Part shown: positions 14,083-24,153 of the stretch, piece by piece
Numbering within the stretch: position 1 is the stretch's first letter
Layout of the letters: each line of letters starts with the position of its first letter
NCBI GenBank assembly: GCA_030686995.1
Contig: CM060687.1
Span: 169,928,090-169,992,089 of the forward strand
Reading direction: 5' to 3'
DNA length: 64,000 bases
From: Artemisia argyi
Taxonomy: Eukaryota > Streptophyta > Magnoliopsida > Asterales > Asteraceae
Made by a program: the position numbers and the translations under genes
The notes under the pieces: model-generated
Seen by the model: only the letters and a program-made list of their open reading frames with translations
Database searches by the model: none
What the model was told of the DNA's origin: nothing

Positions 14083-17000
14083 AATGGCTGCTGCTATGAG
14101 ACAAATGGCTGCTAACTTTTCCAAGTTGGAAAAGTTTGAAGGTGTTGATTTCAGAAGATGGCAAAAGAAGATGTACTTCTTGTTGTCAAGTATGAATGTG
14201 GTTTATGTTCTGACAACTTAGATTCCAGAAGATTATGGAGAAGATGCTACTATGGAACAGATGAGGGCAAGAAGCAAATGGGAGAATGATGATTATGTCT
14301 GCAGGGGTTTAATTCTCAATGGTATGTCTGATTCTCTATTTGATATTTATCAGAATGTTGAAACTTCTCAAGAACTATGGGATTCCTTGGAAGCCAAATA
14401 TATGGCTGAGGATGCATCAAGTAAGAAGTTCCTTGTAAGTAATTTTAACAATTACAAAATGGTTGATTCTAGACCTGTCATGGAACAATACAATGAACTT
14501 CTTAGTATACTTGGTCAATTCACACAACAAAAGATGAACATGGATGAGGCTATTTCAGTCTCTTGTATCATTGATAAATTACCTCCTTCTTGGAAAAAAT
14601 TTAAGCATATGCTGAAACATAAAAAGGAGGAATTAACTCTTGTTGAGTTGGGCAGTCACTTGCAAAATTGAGGATTCACTCAAAGCACAAGACATTGACA
14701 AGCCAAAGAGTAGCAATGCTACTGGTCCATCAGTTGTCAATATGGTGGAGCATAACAACTCCTCCAGGTACAATGACAACAAGGGCAAGCGTAAGCATCA
14801 GGATAACACCAAATCTGATCTTAACAAGAAACCAAAAGTGACTTGTTGGAAGTGTGGTAAAACTGGACAATTCAGGAAGGATTGTAAAGGTGTTAAGATT
14901 GGCAATAAAGCCAATGGATCAGGCACAAGTGGAGGGAATGGTAACACCAATTCTCTGAAAGGTCATAATATATTTAATAAGTCTTTTGAGATTTATTATG
15001 TTACATATATATCTGAAATATATTTTGTGCAGGATGATGATGTTGCTTGATGGGTTGACTCTGGTGCAACAATTCATGTGTGTAAAGATAGAAGCTGGTT
15101 CAAGACCTATGAGTCAATGAATGATGGTTCTATTCTTCATATGGGAAACGAGTCAACTGCCCTAGTGCATGGAAAAAGATGTGTGGATTTGAAGTTTAGT
15201 TCTGGAAAGATTGTTTCTTTGTTTAATGTTTTACATGTTCCTGATATTAGAAAGAATTTGGTTTCTAGTAGTGTTTTGAATAATTGTGGTTATAAACAAG
15301 TGATTGAATCTGATAAGTTTGTTTTATCTAAACATGGTGTGTTTATTGGTTTTGGATATTTGTGTAATCAAATGTTCAGGCTTAATATTGTTAATGATAT
15401 TGGTAATTCAGCTTTTATGTTAACCTCTAAACTTAATGATTCAACCCTATGGCATGCAAGACTTGGCCATGTACACTTTAAAAGAATGTGAGATATGTCT
15501 AAGGATGGGTTAATTCCAGCCTTTGATATGGACACTGAAAAGTGTAAAACTTGCATGATGACCAAAATTACTAAGAAACCATTTCAAAGTGTAAAACGTG
15601 AAACTAAAGTTTTGGAGCTGATTCATAGTGACCTATGTGATCTTCATGCTACTCCCTCTTTGGGGAACAAGAAATACTTTGTGACATTTATTGATGATGC
15701 TTCTAGGTTTTGTTATGTTTATTTATTACATACTAAGGATGAAGTATTAGATAAATTTAAAGTATTTAAACCTAAAGTTGAATTACAACAAGGGTCCCTA
15801 ATCAAAAGATTCAAGACTGAAAGGGGAGGTGAGTACATGGATACTCTGTATTTTCAGTCTGTTGGTATAATCCATGAAATGACTACCCCTTATACTCCTC
15901 AGCAAATTGGTATTTCTGAAAGGAAAAATAGGGTGCTGAAGGAGATGGTTAATTCCATGTTGTCCTATTCATGGCTGAGTCAAGGGTTCTGGGGTGAAGC
16001 TATGTTAACAGCTTGCTATTTATTAAATAGGGTTCCCAATAAAAAGAACAAGGTTACCCCTTATGAACTTTGGACTAAAAAGAAACCCAACCTGAATTAT
16101 CTCATGGTTTGGGGTTGTAGGGCTGTTGTGAGACTCCCTGATCCAAAGCAAAAAACTTTGAGTGAAAGAGGCATTGAATGCATCTTTGTTAGATATGCTG
16201 AGCATTCCAAGGCATATAGGTTCTATATCTTTGAACCTAATGAATCTGTTTCAATTAACTCAATAATTGAATCAAGGGATGTACTCTTTGATGAGAATAG
16301 ATTCTCATCAGTCCCTAGACCAAGTCGAAAGATTCCAAATGGAACTGATGCCATTGGTGTATCAGAGGTCCATGATGAATTATTATCTCAGGCCCCTAAT
16401 GAGATTGTGGAACAACAACCTGAACCTGAGCTAAGAAGGAGTAATAGGGCCAGGACTCCAAAGTCATTTGGACCTTAGTTTCAATTATACTTAATTGAAG
16501 GTACAATAAGTGAGGTCTCTGACCAATACTCTTATTGCTTTATTGTTGAGGATGATCCCAAAACATTTGAAGAAGCAATGAAGTCTCAGGATGTTGCTTT
16601 CTGGAAAGAAGCAATTAATGATGAGATGGACTCCATCATGGGCAATAACACTTATGTGTTGATTGATCTACCACCTGGTTGCAAACCTCTAGGTAGCAAA
16701 TGGATTTTCAAAAAGAAAGTGAAGGTAGATGGAACTGTTGAAAAGTTCAAGGCAAGACTAGTTATTCAGGGCTTTAAACAAAAGTCAGACTATTTTGATA
16801 CTTATGCTCCTATGGCTCATATCAGTACCATAAGATTGCTGATTGCTTTGGCATCAATTCACAATCTGATTATTCATCAGATGGTTGTAAAGACAGCTTT
16901 CTTGAATGGTGACTTAGATGAGGAGGTTTACATGAACCAACCTCAAGGCTTCATCATGCCTGGCAATGAAAACAAGGTGTGTAAACTGATTAAGTCTCTT

Positions 17001-18098
17001 TATGGACTAAAACAGGCACCTAAGTAATGGCATCAAAAGTTTGATGAAGTGGTTTTGTCAAGTGGTTATTTACTTAACCAGGCTGACAAATGTGTATATA
17101 GAAAATTTAATGCATCTGGTAAAGGAGTCATTATTTGTCTATATGTTGATGACATGTTGATATTTGGCACTGATCAAAATCAAGTTAACCTTACAAAGGC
17201 ATTTTTGTCATCAAAGTTCTCCATGAAGGATATGGGGGAGGCTGATGTTATCCTTGGTATTAGGATTAAACATGAAAGTAACAAAATTTCTATATCTCAG
17301 TCTCATTACATTGAGAAGGTGTTGAAAAAAATTTAATTACTTTGAGTGTGCTCCAGTGAGTACTCCTATGGATACAAGTGAGAAGCTAATGCCTAACACT
17401 GGCAAAGCTGTATCTCAACTTGAATATTCTAGGGTGATTGGTTGCTTGATGTATGCCATGACTTGTACAAGACCTGACATTGCTTTGCTGTGGGTAAACT
17501 GAGCAGATATACTAGTAATCCTAGTGCTCATCACTGGCAAGCAATTCAGAGGGTCTTTAAGTATTTGAAGAGAAATATGGATTATAGTCTCTCATATACT
17601 GGTTATCCTTCTATATTAGAAGGATACACTGATGCAAGTTGGATCAGTAACACTGAAGATAATTCGTCTACCAGTGGCTGAGTATTCCTACTTGGTGGAG
17701 GTACAATTTCTTGGGCATCCAAGAAACAAACTTGCATTACCAGTTCAACCATGGAATCTGAATTTGTGGCTTTAGCAGCTGCTGGCCAAGAAGCTGAATG
17801 GTTGAAAAACTTGCTTCTTGAGATTCCATTGTGGCCTAAACCTATAGCACATACTATCTGTTGTGATAGTGCTGCTACATTGGCAAAGGCTTATATCAAG
17901 ATGTACAATCGGAAGTCTAGACACTTAGGTGTTAGGCATAGCATGATTCGTGAACTTATCATGAATGGGGTGGTATCTATAGAGTTTGTTAGATCTAAAC
18001 AAAACTTAGCTGATCACTTGACGAAGGGTTTAACTAGAGACTTGGTTTTAAAGTCTGCTAAAGGGACGGGTTTGAAGTCCAACTTAGTCACTGAATGA
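14083..18098 (+). pseudogene. Copia Gag-Pol polyprotein, multiply disrupted
   Basis: Remnants in order: Gag (14083-15040) with a CX2CX4QX4C zinc knuckle in which His is Gln; protease motif DSGAT (about 15057-15071); GAG-pre-integrase and integrase core (about 15430-16100); reverse transcriptase (16578-17336) with YVDDM; RNase H (about 17620-18060) with YTDASW and MESEF. Stops lie at 14219, 15048, 15489, 16476, 17025 and 17679, with frameshifts near 14665, 17333 and 17487. Several stops fit C-to-T or G-to-A change of Trp, Gln or Glu codons. Catalytic residues are lost too: the integrase Asp-Arg motif reads KTERGG, and the first reverse transcriptase Asp is Val (VVKTAFLNG). It is non-functional. 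The ATG at 14083 is chosen because it opens the Gag frame 26 bp after the LTR. Confidence 0.9.
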
Positions 18099-18614
18099 TA
18101 AGACACCCAACTCCCTCCTGAGGAAACTTAGGAGCTGAGTTCAATGTGGAAAGCTGAACATTTAGTGGACTGGAGCACATGTTTTAGTGTCATCCCAAGG
18201 TTGTGCTCAGAAACTACTGGAAAAGGAGGGTGAAGTCTTTACTTCTCAATGGTTAATTTCTTTGAAAAAGTGCTTACCAGGAGCATGAATAAAGAGGAAC
18301 CACCTATGTTGAAGTTTTGCCGCTTCAGGAAGCTTTGTACTCTTAGCTTTTACAACATTTATGAATTGGATATGGACACATGACTTGTATAGTGTCAGGT
18401 TTATTTAAGTGTTTGAAATTGTATGTGTATTTTATCTTCAGGTATTCAAATGGGTTGAAGGGTTCAATTCTTTGGAACACCCTGATTCTCGAATATTTGA
18501 ACGTGTAATGTACTAAGATGAAAATTCAATCTTCAAGATATTTTCATTTATGCATATGTTTTGTTTTGTGTTTAATTTTTCATGCAAAGGAAGTGAACAA
18601 AATTTGGGGAGGAT
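18099..18614 (+). other. Copia 3' untranslated region and polypurine tract
   Basis: Non-coding interval between the RNase H stop and the 3' LTR. It ends in AATTTGGGGAGGAT, the polypurine tract that primes plus-strand DNA, directly before TGTTGG at 18615. Confidence 0.8.
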
Positions 18615-19026
18615 TGTTGGAAAATTTAGTGCACTTGAGGGATTAATTCACACCTGGTAATGGGTTTGGAGGTACGGAGTGTACACCCATTTGGTCACTG
18701 AATCCCCTGACTCAATAGTGGTTATGTATTGATTCTGCTGATAGCATGACTCGGCTGATAGCATGAATCTGTTTCTGCTGATAGTGGATTCTGCTGACAG
18801 TTCTGTTGTTAGTAGGATTCTGCTGCTAGTGTTATTATTACCACTGATAGTGTTAACATTACCACTGCTAGTGTTATTGTTTCCACTGATAACCACTGAT
18901 TCATATTATTATGGAAAGTATTATGATATAATTAATGGGCCGTTAATTATACATAATTCCATGGGCTAGGGTTTAAGTATTATCTATTATAAATAGAGGT
19001 CATAACACATCTGCATGGATACGATT
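18615..19026 (+). repeat. 3' LTR of copia element, truncated
   Basis: It matches the first ~410 bases of the 5' LTR and stops at GATACGATTA, where a T-rich LINE-like fragment begins. The missing ~175 bp includes the LTR end. Confidence 0.88.
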
Positions 19027-19667
19027 ATTTTTTTTGGGTAAAAGGGTTAAAACCCGGTAAATATATCCAAAAATCAATGAAAGTACAATTGACATGGACG
19101 TACATCTCATGTCCTCTGCCCGTTACATAGACGATATGACTCAGTATATGTAACTAAGCTACAAACATCTGCTAAGCGCAGAAATAACTTACACTGCTAA
19201 ACAAACAGAATAGGAACCAAATTACATTTAAATAAACAATCTAAATGTAAGAGAACCAGGTTCATTTAACCACTTCCACATTGAGCGACTCCGTCTTCAA
19301 TGTTCTATATTGTTTGACCTGTGAGTGCACCACCAACATCCAGGAACTCCATCGATGGCCAAAGGTCCAAGCATCACGACTAGACTAGAGCGCACCCATG
19401 AGGACCGCCCCCAACCCTAGCCGCACCATGCCTTACCACGAACAATCCAAGAGCAAACCAGTAGCATTTTTCGAACATCATCAGCCTCCTCTAACAAAAG
19501 AGGAGAGAGTTAGATCCATCGAACCAACTTAGACACTAGGGTTAATAGCAAACCCTAACTTCCATAGTCATCAACATCACCATAGCAATATATACGCTTC
19601 TTGCCTGGCAATATTGAACAATGTATGACAACCATAGGGCTGAACAGCCACTAACATCCAATCCACA
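19027..19667 (-). mobile_element. Probable 5'-truncated LINE 3' end (minus strand)
   Basis: It starts with a T run followed by GGGTAAAAGGGTTAAAACCCGG. On the minus strand this reads as a 3' untranslated region ending in ACCCGGGTTTTAACCCTTTTACCC-like sequence plus an A tail, as in plant L1-type LINEs. No coding domain remains. The left edge interrupts the copia LTR; the right edge abuts the truncated 5' LTR of element C, so the junctions may also record a deletion. Family assignment is by general form only. Confidence 0.45.
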
Positions 19668-20020
19668 CATATTGCTCACAACTTTAGTTTAATTTAGTTT
19701 ATTTTCATTTCTAGTATTTTATTTTGATTGCATCTTAGTATTGGGTTAGTTGACTAGCAACTAATTCCGCCCAACTCCTTCAAACCCGAGATTTTTACTT
19801 GCTTTCTAAAAAATATAAAAATACAAAAAGAATCACCCCTCATCTCTAGACCTAGTCTTTAGGTTTTCTAATCCTAGCGACACTATTCCTAGCTGAACGA
19901 TCAATCCCCCGGTACTTGTCATTATACTATACTACATCGATCAGGTACACTGCCTGGTGGGGGTTGTAAGCTTCTCGAGATCCCTCGAGAGGTAAAGCCT
20001 GGTGCAATCCCTACGCATCA
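19668..20020 (+). repeat. 5' LTR remnant of element C
   Basis: The last ~353 bases of the LTR, matching 34402-34756, ending CTACGCATCA. It contains the conserved hairpin at 19973-19990. The upstream ~1 kb, including the promoter array, is missing. Confidence 0.88.
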
Positions 20021-20026
20021 AGTTTT

Positions 20027-20045
20027 TGGCGCCGCAGCCCGGGGA
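20027..20045 (+). other. Primer binding site of element C (tRNA-Asp type)
   Basis: TGGCGCCGCAGCCCGGGGA resembles the complement of the 3' end of plant tRNA-Asp (TGGCGCCGTTGCCGGGGA) with a few changes. It lies six bases after the LTR end. Element D has a near-identical site on the minus strand. Confidence 0.75.
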
Positions 20046-20202
20046 ATAGTTATTGTCTAGGTTAGAATATCTTTTTATTAGGTCTACTTGCTAGATTTCT
20101 TTCTAGTAAGATTTTATTTTTATTTTTAGGTTCTCTCTAGTCTATCTTTTTCTTCATGCCTTTGTTAGTAAATTAAATTCATTGACTATTCCGTTGACCA
20201 TT

Positions 20203-21216
20203 ATGGAAAACGCGAATCCACCCCTTTCCCCTAGAGATGTGGCTTTGTTACGTGAACAAATTGAGAGTGAGATTAGGGAACTTAGGGAGCTTAAAAGGTT
20301 GATTAAAGTTGAGCTCGACCAAGCATTTAGTGACCTAGCAACCGCCTTGTACTCAAATAAGGACCTAGGACCTAATGATTTTGAGAATGTTGTTGAGGAA
20401 CTTGAGGAAGGGGAAATAGATCCGAAGCTAAATGATTATTTTAATCTATACCCCACAAAGGAGGAGATTGCATATTATAATAATCTTATTGATAACCCTC
20501 GATCTCCTTTTACTAGAATCGAACCTAAGATAAAGAGAGGCGACCCTAAGAATGCTAAGATACCATGTATGGTTGGGTATGATTAGGGAACTTAGACACG
20601 TTGACAATGCTTACATTGACTTTAAATCCCCAATCAACATTATGTCCTCGAGTGTTTATAATGATATAGTGAAAATAAGACTTGGACCTAGAAGAGATCC
20701 CAAATACCCCGGTGGAGTTTGTAACTTTTTCAGGAGAATTAAAGGTCTACATGTCTTTGTTGGGAATTTCACTTATATTACTGACTTTATGATTGTTGAA
20801 GATCTTGCTAATGTTATTGATTGTCGATTATCCAATGTTGTGTTTGGTAAACCATTTGTTGAAGAGTCCAAGTTAGAATATGATGAGACAGAAGGGACAA
20901 TCCGATTTGCAAGAAACACCGATAGGATCACTATAGGATGCCTAATAGAATGAAAGAATTTCGTTTTGTGCCCCGTTTTGACATGGACAACACTGGTGCT
21001 TTTGAGGATATCAATGAAGAGGATAAGAAAAAGGGCACGGATTATGTATGGGAAAAGAAGAGTCTTTTCTACAAAGATTGCTTGACTCTAGGACCAAAGT
21101 ATAAAGTCGATAAGGAATTTGCCCATAAGATTATAGGAGCGATTGAGAAAAAGGTGATTGGTTTCTACAAAGAACATTTACAATTAGAGAGTGAAACCAA
21201 CAATGAGATCATGTAG
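20203..21216 (+). pseudogene. Leader plus retroviral-protease-like protein of element C (two frameshifts)
   Basis: Three consecutive frames make one former protein: 20203-20586 (acidic, helical; MENANPP start, ELREL/LKRLIKVEL heptads and ELEEGEID), about 20580-20953 (protease-like fold with AYIDFKSPINIM, GLHVFVGNFTYITDFMIVED and VVFGKPFVEE) and 20938-21216 (KKGTDYV, LGPKYKVD, IGFYKEHLQLES). The last two parallel the C-terminal half of element D's protein, including the stop position. The usual aspartic protease D-T/S-G is replaced by DFKS, and element D has DPRS, so this is a family trait rather than decay. Unlike D, no Gag capsid-like domain precedes it; a short coiled-coil-like leader takes that place. 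Indels near 20577 and 20937 break the frame. Confidence 0.7.
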
Positions 21217-23666
21217 TAACCCATAACCTTGAGTCTAGCTACAAGACTCGTAAATAAAGAAAAGCGCTTCTTGGGAGGCAACCCATGTTTTGTGTGATTT
21301 TTATTTTGTTTGTTTGTTATTTGCTTCCGTATGCATGCTTTATTTTTATTGTTGGTAGATCATGTTTCTAAACTAAAATAGTGGAAATACTTTACTTTGT
21401 TGTTTGGCCTAGTCTTAACTTCACCTAAAGGTATTTTTGAAAAAGATAAGTGTAAGGGGAAACCCCAAATATGTTTTTAAGAAACAAAACCGATCATGAT
21501 TCTCCACAATATTAAGTGAACATGTATATTCGTATTTGTTAGAGTCAAATGCTTGTATCGAGTCATAATGATGTTTTGCAGGATTTTCCAGGAAGTAGGA
21601 CGAAGTTTTTCCAGAAAATTTCCGGAAACTTAACATAAGAATTTCTGCAGGTCACTTCTGACGGCGTCACGAGTTTACTCTTGACGGCGTCACGTGTAAA
21701 AATCTGGAAATTTTACCAGTTTTGTTTTTTCTAACGGAGTCTTAAAGTTTTTGTTGAATTATTAGTTTTATAATCTCCAGGAAATCTGCAAACATCATTC
21801 CACAAGAATTATATCTTATTTTGTTTTCAAGGATTTATTAGCATATGTAGATTGCCGCCGATTTTATGCGAGGTTGCCTTGTCTGTTTTCTCAGGTTTTA
21901 CAGGTTATGTACGACAAGAAGATGATTTATTTTTCTGGAAGGGAAGCTTTGATTGTTCATTTTCTTGGAGGAAGATCTAACCTGGCCACCTTATTATCCA
22001 TACCGAGCGAATCAGGGGAGTATTTGATTTCATTCTTTTTACTCATTTCACTTTTACATTCTTTACTTGAACATTGGGGACAATGTTCATCCTAAGTGTA
22101 AGGGGAGGGTAAAATGATGATACCTTACAGATACACTTTCGCTTGAGTTTGTTTGTTTAATAGTAGATGTGTAATAAAACTATGAGAAATACTTGTTAGT
22201 GCAATTTTAGCGCCAAATTTAAATTTTTTTACAACATTTAGGAGTGAAACTTTAGCCATAGCAAGCGTCTCATGGATAGGAGATTGTATGACTAGCACAT
22301 AACCGTACTATTTAGAAAAATTTTCCACCCAAATATGTGAGGTTCGCCTTTAGATTTGATAGGAAAAGCATTTACTATTAGTTCTTATGAGTGTACCGGT
22401 AGCATTTAGATTCTAGAACTTGCGTTAGTGATGCATCCCGAGACCGCTAGTGAGACTGCATTCGTGTAGTAGGATTTACTACATGATAAGAGGCATTAGG
22501 ATCACCCTTGTGTTAAACCCGTATCATAATTACTTGACCATTTAAGTCATATTACTTGGCTAGTTAAGTCAATTAATTTTTCCCACACCATTAGCGTTGT
22601 ACTCATTTTTAGTACACGAAACCCCTAGTACACCCCTCCGAGCCTATCTTTTCGTTTCTAACTTTAAGCATTTTACTTAAAGGAAGAATTTGTTACACCC
22701 CACTTAAATGTACACCCAAATTGCCTTAGCCTTCCGTGTATGCACTCATCTTTAGTGCATTATTGTTATATGTTAAACCCTAAGTTAATTGTTTAATTGA
22801 TTACATGGTTGCTAAGTCAAGTCATATCCTTGTACATATTGTTTTGGGACGATTGGGACTCATGGATAAAGTACTTGTGTTATAGAGTAATGGGGAAGAA
22901 CATCATATTATTACCCCCGTATGTGCGTTAATCTTAAAAGTACTCCAAGTGTTTTGATTTTCTTAATTCGAGTCATTAGATTAGTTTATTGTAAAGTATG
23001 TAAAAATTCAAGTGTAAGGGGAATGTTCATTCCCTATGATGTATTATTTTGGATGGTAGGGTAAGAGTGTATGAAAAAAAAAAAATAAAAAAAAAAATAA
23101 ATAAAAGAGAAAAAACATACGGACTACCATCCCGTTTCATTCTATGTTCATTTTATGTTTTTGTTATTTTCCATTTATTAGCTTAAGTCGAGTCTAGTCT
23201 TGGCTTAGCAACGCCATATTGTACATGTAATTAACCAAGATGATTAACTCGCCACCAGTAAAGACTGCCTATATCCAACAAAACCATGTATTCCATATCC
23301 CTACACCTAACGTTACAACCCTTTTAAAAGACCTCTTTAATAGTTTATCCTAGGTGCTTACGCCATGTGGTGGAGGTATGATCCTTTCCTAAGCCTATGG
23401 TAATCTATTTTGCTATGACAGGTAGTGAGAGATGTTTTCCATTTCCATATTTTGATATTACGTTATTACACCCGAGAGATGTGAGTATCTAAACACTATT
23501 TGTGAGGTGCTAGTGTATGACCTCCATGCTTGTCTTTGGTCTTTAGTGGAACGATTATTTGTTGTAATTACTTTTATATTAGTGTTAAATGACCCCTAAC
23601 TTGTATTTTGATTAGAATAAAAGCGCATTTGCTTGAGGACAAGCAAATCTCAAGTGTAAGGGTATA
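21217..23666 (+). other. Long non-coding 3' region of element C
   Basis: About 2.45 kb after the stop with no pol domain in any frame. It matches the equivalent 55263-57704 region of element D (minus strand) along much of its length, so it is an inherited part of the family. It has two internal TGACGGCGTCA motifs (about 21665-21695), several AGTGTAAGGGG boxes and an AT-rich A/T tract near 23070-23105. AAGTGTAAGGGTATA precedes the 3' LTR in the polypurine position. Confidence 0.75.
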
Positions 23667-23871
23667 TGATGAGGCGAAAAATGAACCACTTTTAGGGGGT
23701 CATTTAAGCCCGGAATTGAATTTATTTGATCAAATATTACCCTAAATCGTTCCTTTTGTGATTTTAGGTACTTTGGGAGTGAATTCTGGAAAAAGAAGCA
23801 ATTCGGACGTTTTGGATCATAAAAGTGAAGAAAACGCCAAAGACTTAATTTTCCATGCTGAGAACAATACC

Positions 23872-24087
23872 TGACGGCGTCAAGAGGAAGACCCTGACGG
23901 CGTCAGGAGTAAAATCCATGACGACCCAGTGCAAACCTGACGGCGTCACAACTAAGGCGTCAAGAGTTAAATTGGTGACGGCCTGCATAAGGAGAATACA
24001 TGACGGCGTCAAACCCAGATCTAGGCAGTCCGAGGAACTATTTGGCGGCGAGATGATGGCGTCAGACATTTGTTCTTGACACCGTCA
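23872..24087 (+). promoter_or_regulatory. Array of TGACGGCGTCA bZIP-type palindromes (element C U3)
   Basis: About nine full or decayed copies of TGACGGCGTCA occur in 215 bp, spaced roughly 18-50 bp apart. Each full copy pairs a TGACG core with an inverted CGTCA core, the motifs bound by TGA-class bZIP factors at as-1-like elements and linked to salicylate or jasmonate responses. The array ends about 12 bp before the TATA box. Some copies are altered at CpG (TGATGGCGTCA, TGACACCGTCA), as methylation-driven decay would give. Regulatory function is inferred from motif and position. Confidence 0.65.
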
Positions 24088-24098
24088 CCTATCAAAAT

Positions 24099-24108
24099 CT
24101 ATATATAG
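24099..24108 (+). promoter_or_regulatory. TATA box of element C 3' LTR
   Basis: CTATATATAG lies directly downstream of the TGACG/CGTCA array, with the same spacing and order as in both LTRs of element D. Confidence 0.7.
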
Positions 24109-24153
24109 TTTTCTATTTTTCATTCAATAGAGAGGAACTTGTGTGGAGAAAAC

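Larger units (their letters stand above)
13470..19026 (+). mobile_element. Ty1/copia retrotransposon, decayed, 3' LTR truncated
   Basis: Layout is 5' LTR (13470-14056), gag-pol remnants (14083-18098), 3' untranslated region, polypurine tract near 18601-18614, and a truncated 3' LTR (18615-19026). Domain order gag, protease, integrase, reverse transcriptase, RNase H is that of copia. It lies directly against the 5' border of the decayed PUM24-like exon. The preceding bases GGCAT are the likely target duplication, but the right-hand partner is lost because a LINE-like fragment cuts the 3' LTR. Confidence 0.93.
23667..24153 (+). repeat. 3' LTR of element C, left part
   Basis: It starts TGATGAGGCG, the inverted counterpart of the CATCA at the LTR end, and runs to the insertion point of element B. 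It carries the U3 TGACG/CGTCA array and the TATA box. The last five bases AAAAC are the left copy of element B's target duplication. Confidence 0.9.

Noticed and set aside
13819..14099. Small frames near the copia 5' LTR end as a separate gene
   Set aside because: They lie inside the LTR and leader; the real coding start is the Gag ATG at 14083.
23872..24087. CRISPR-like array from the spaced TGACGGCGTCA repeats
   Set aside because: Repeats are only 11 bp, irregularly spaced and lie in an LTR promoter of a plant retroelement.
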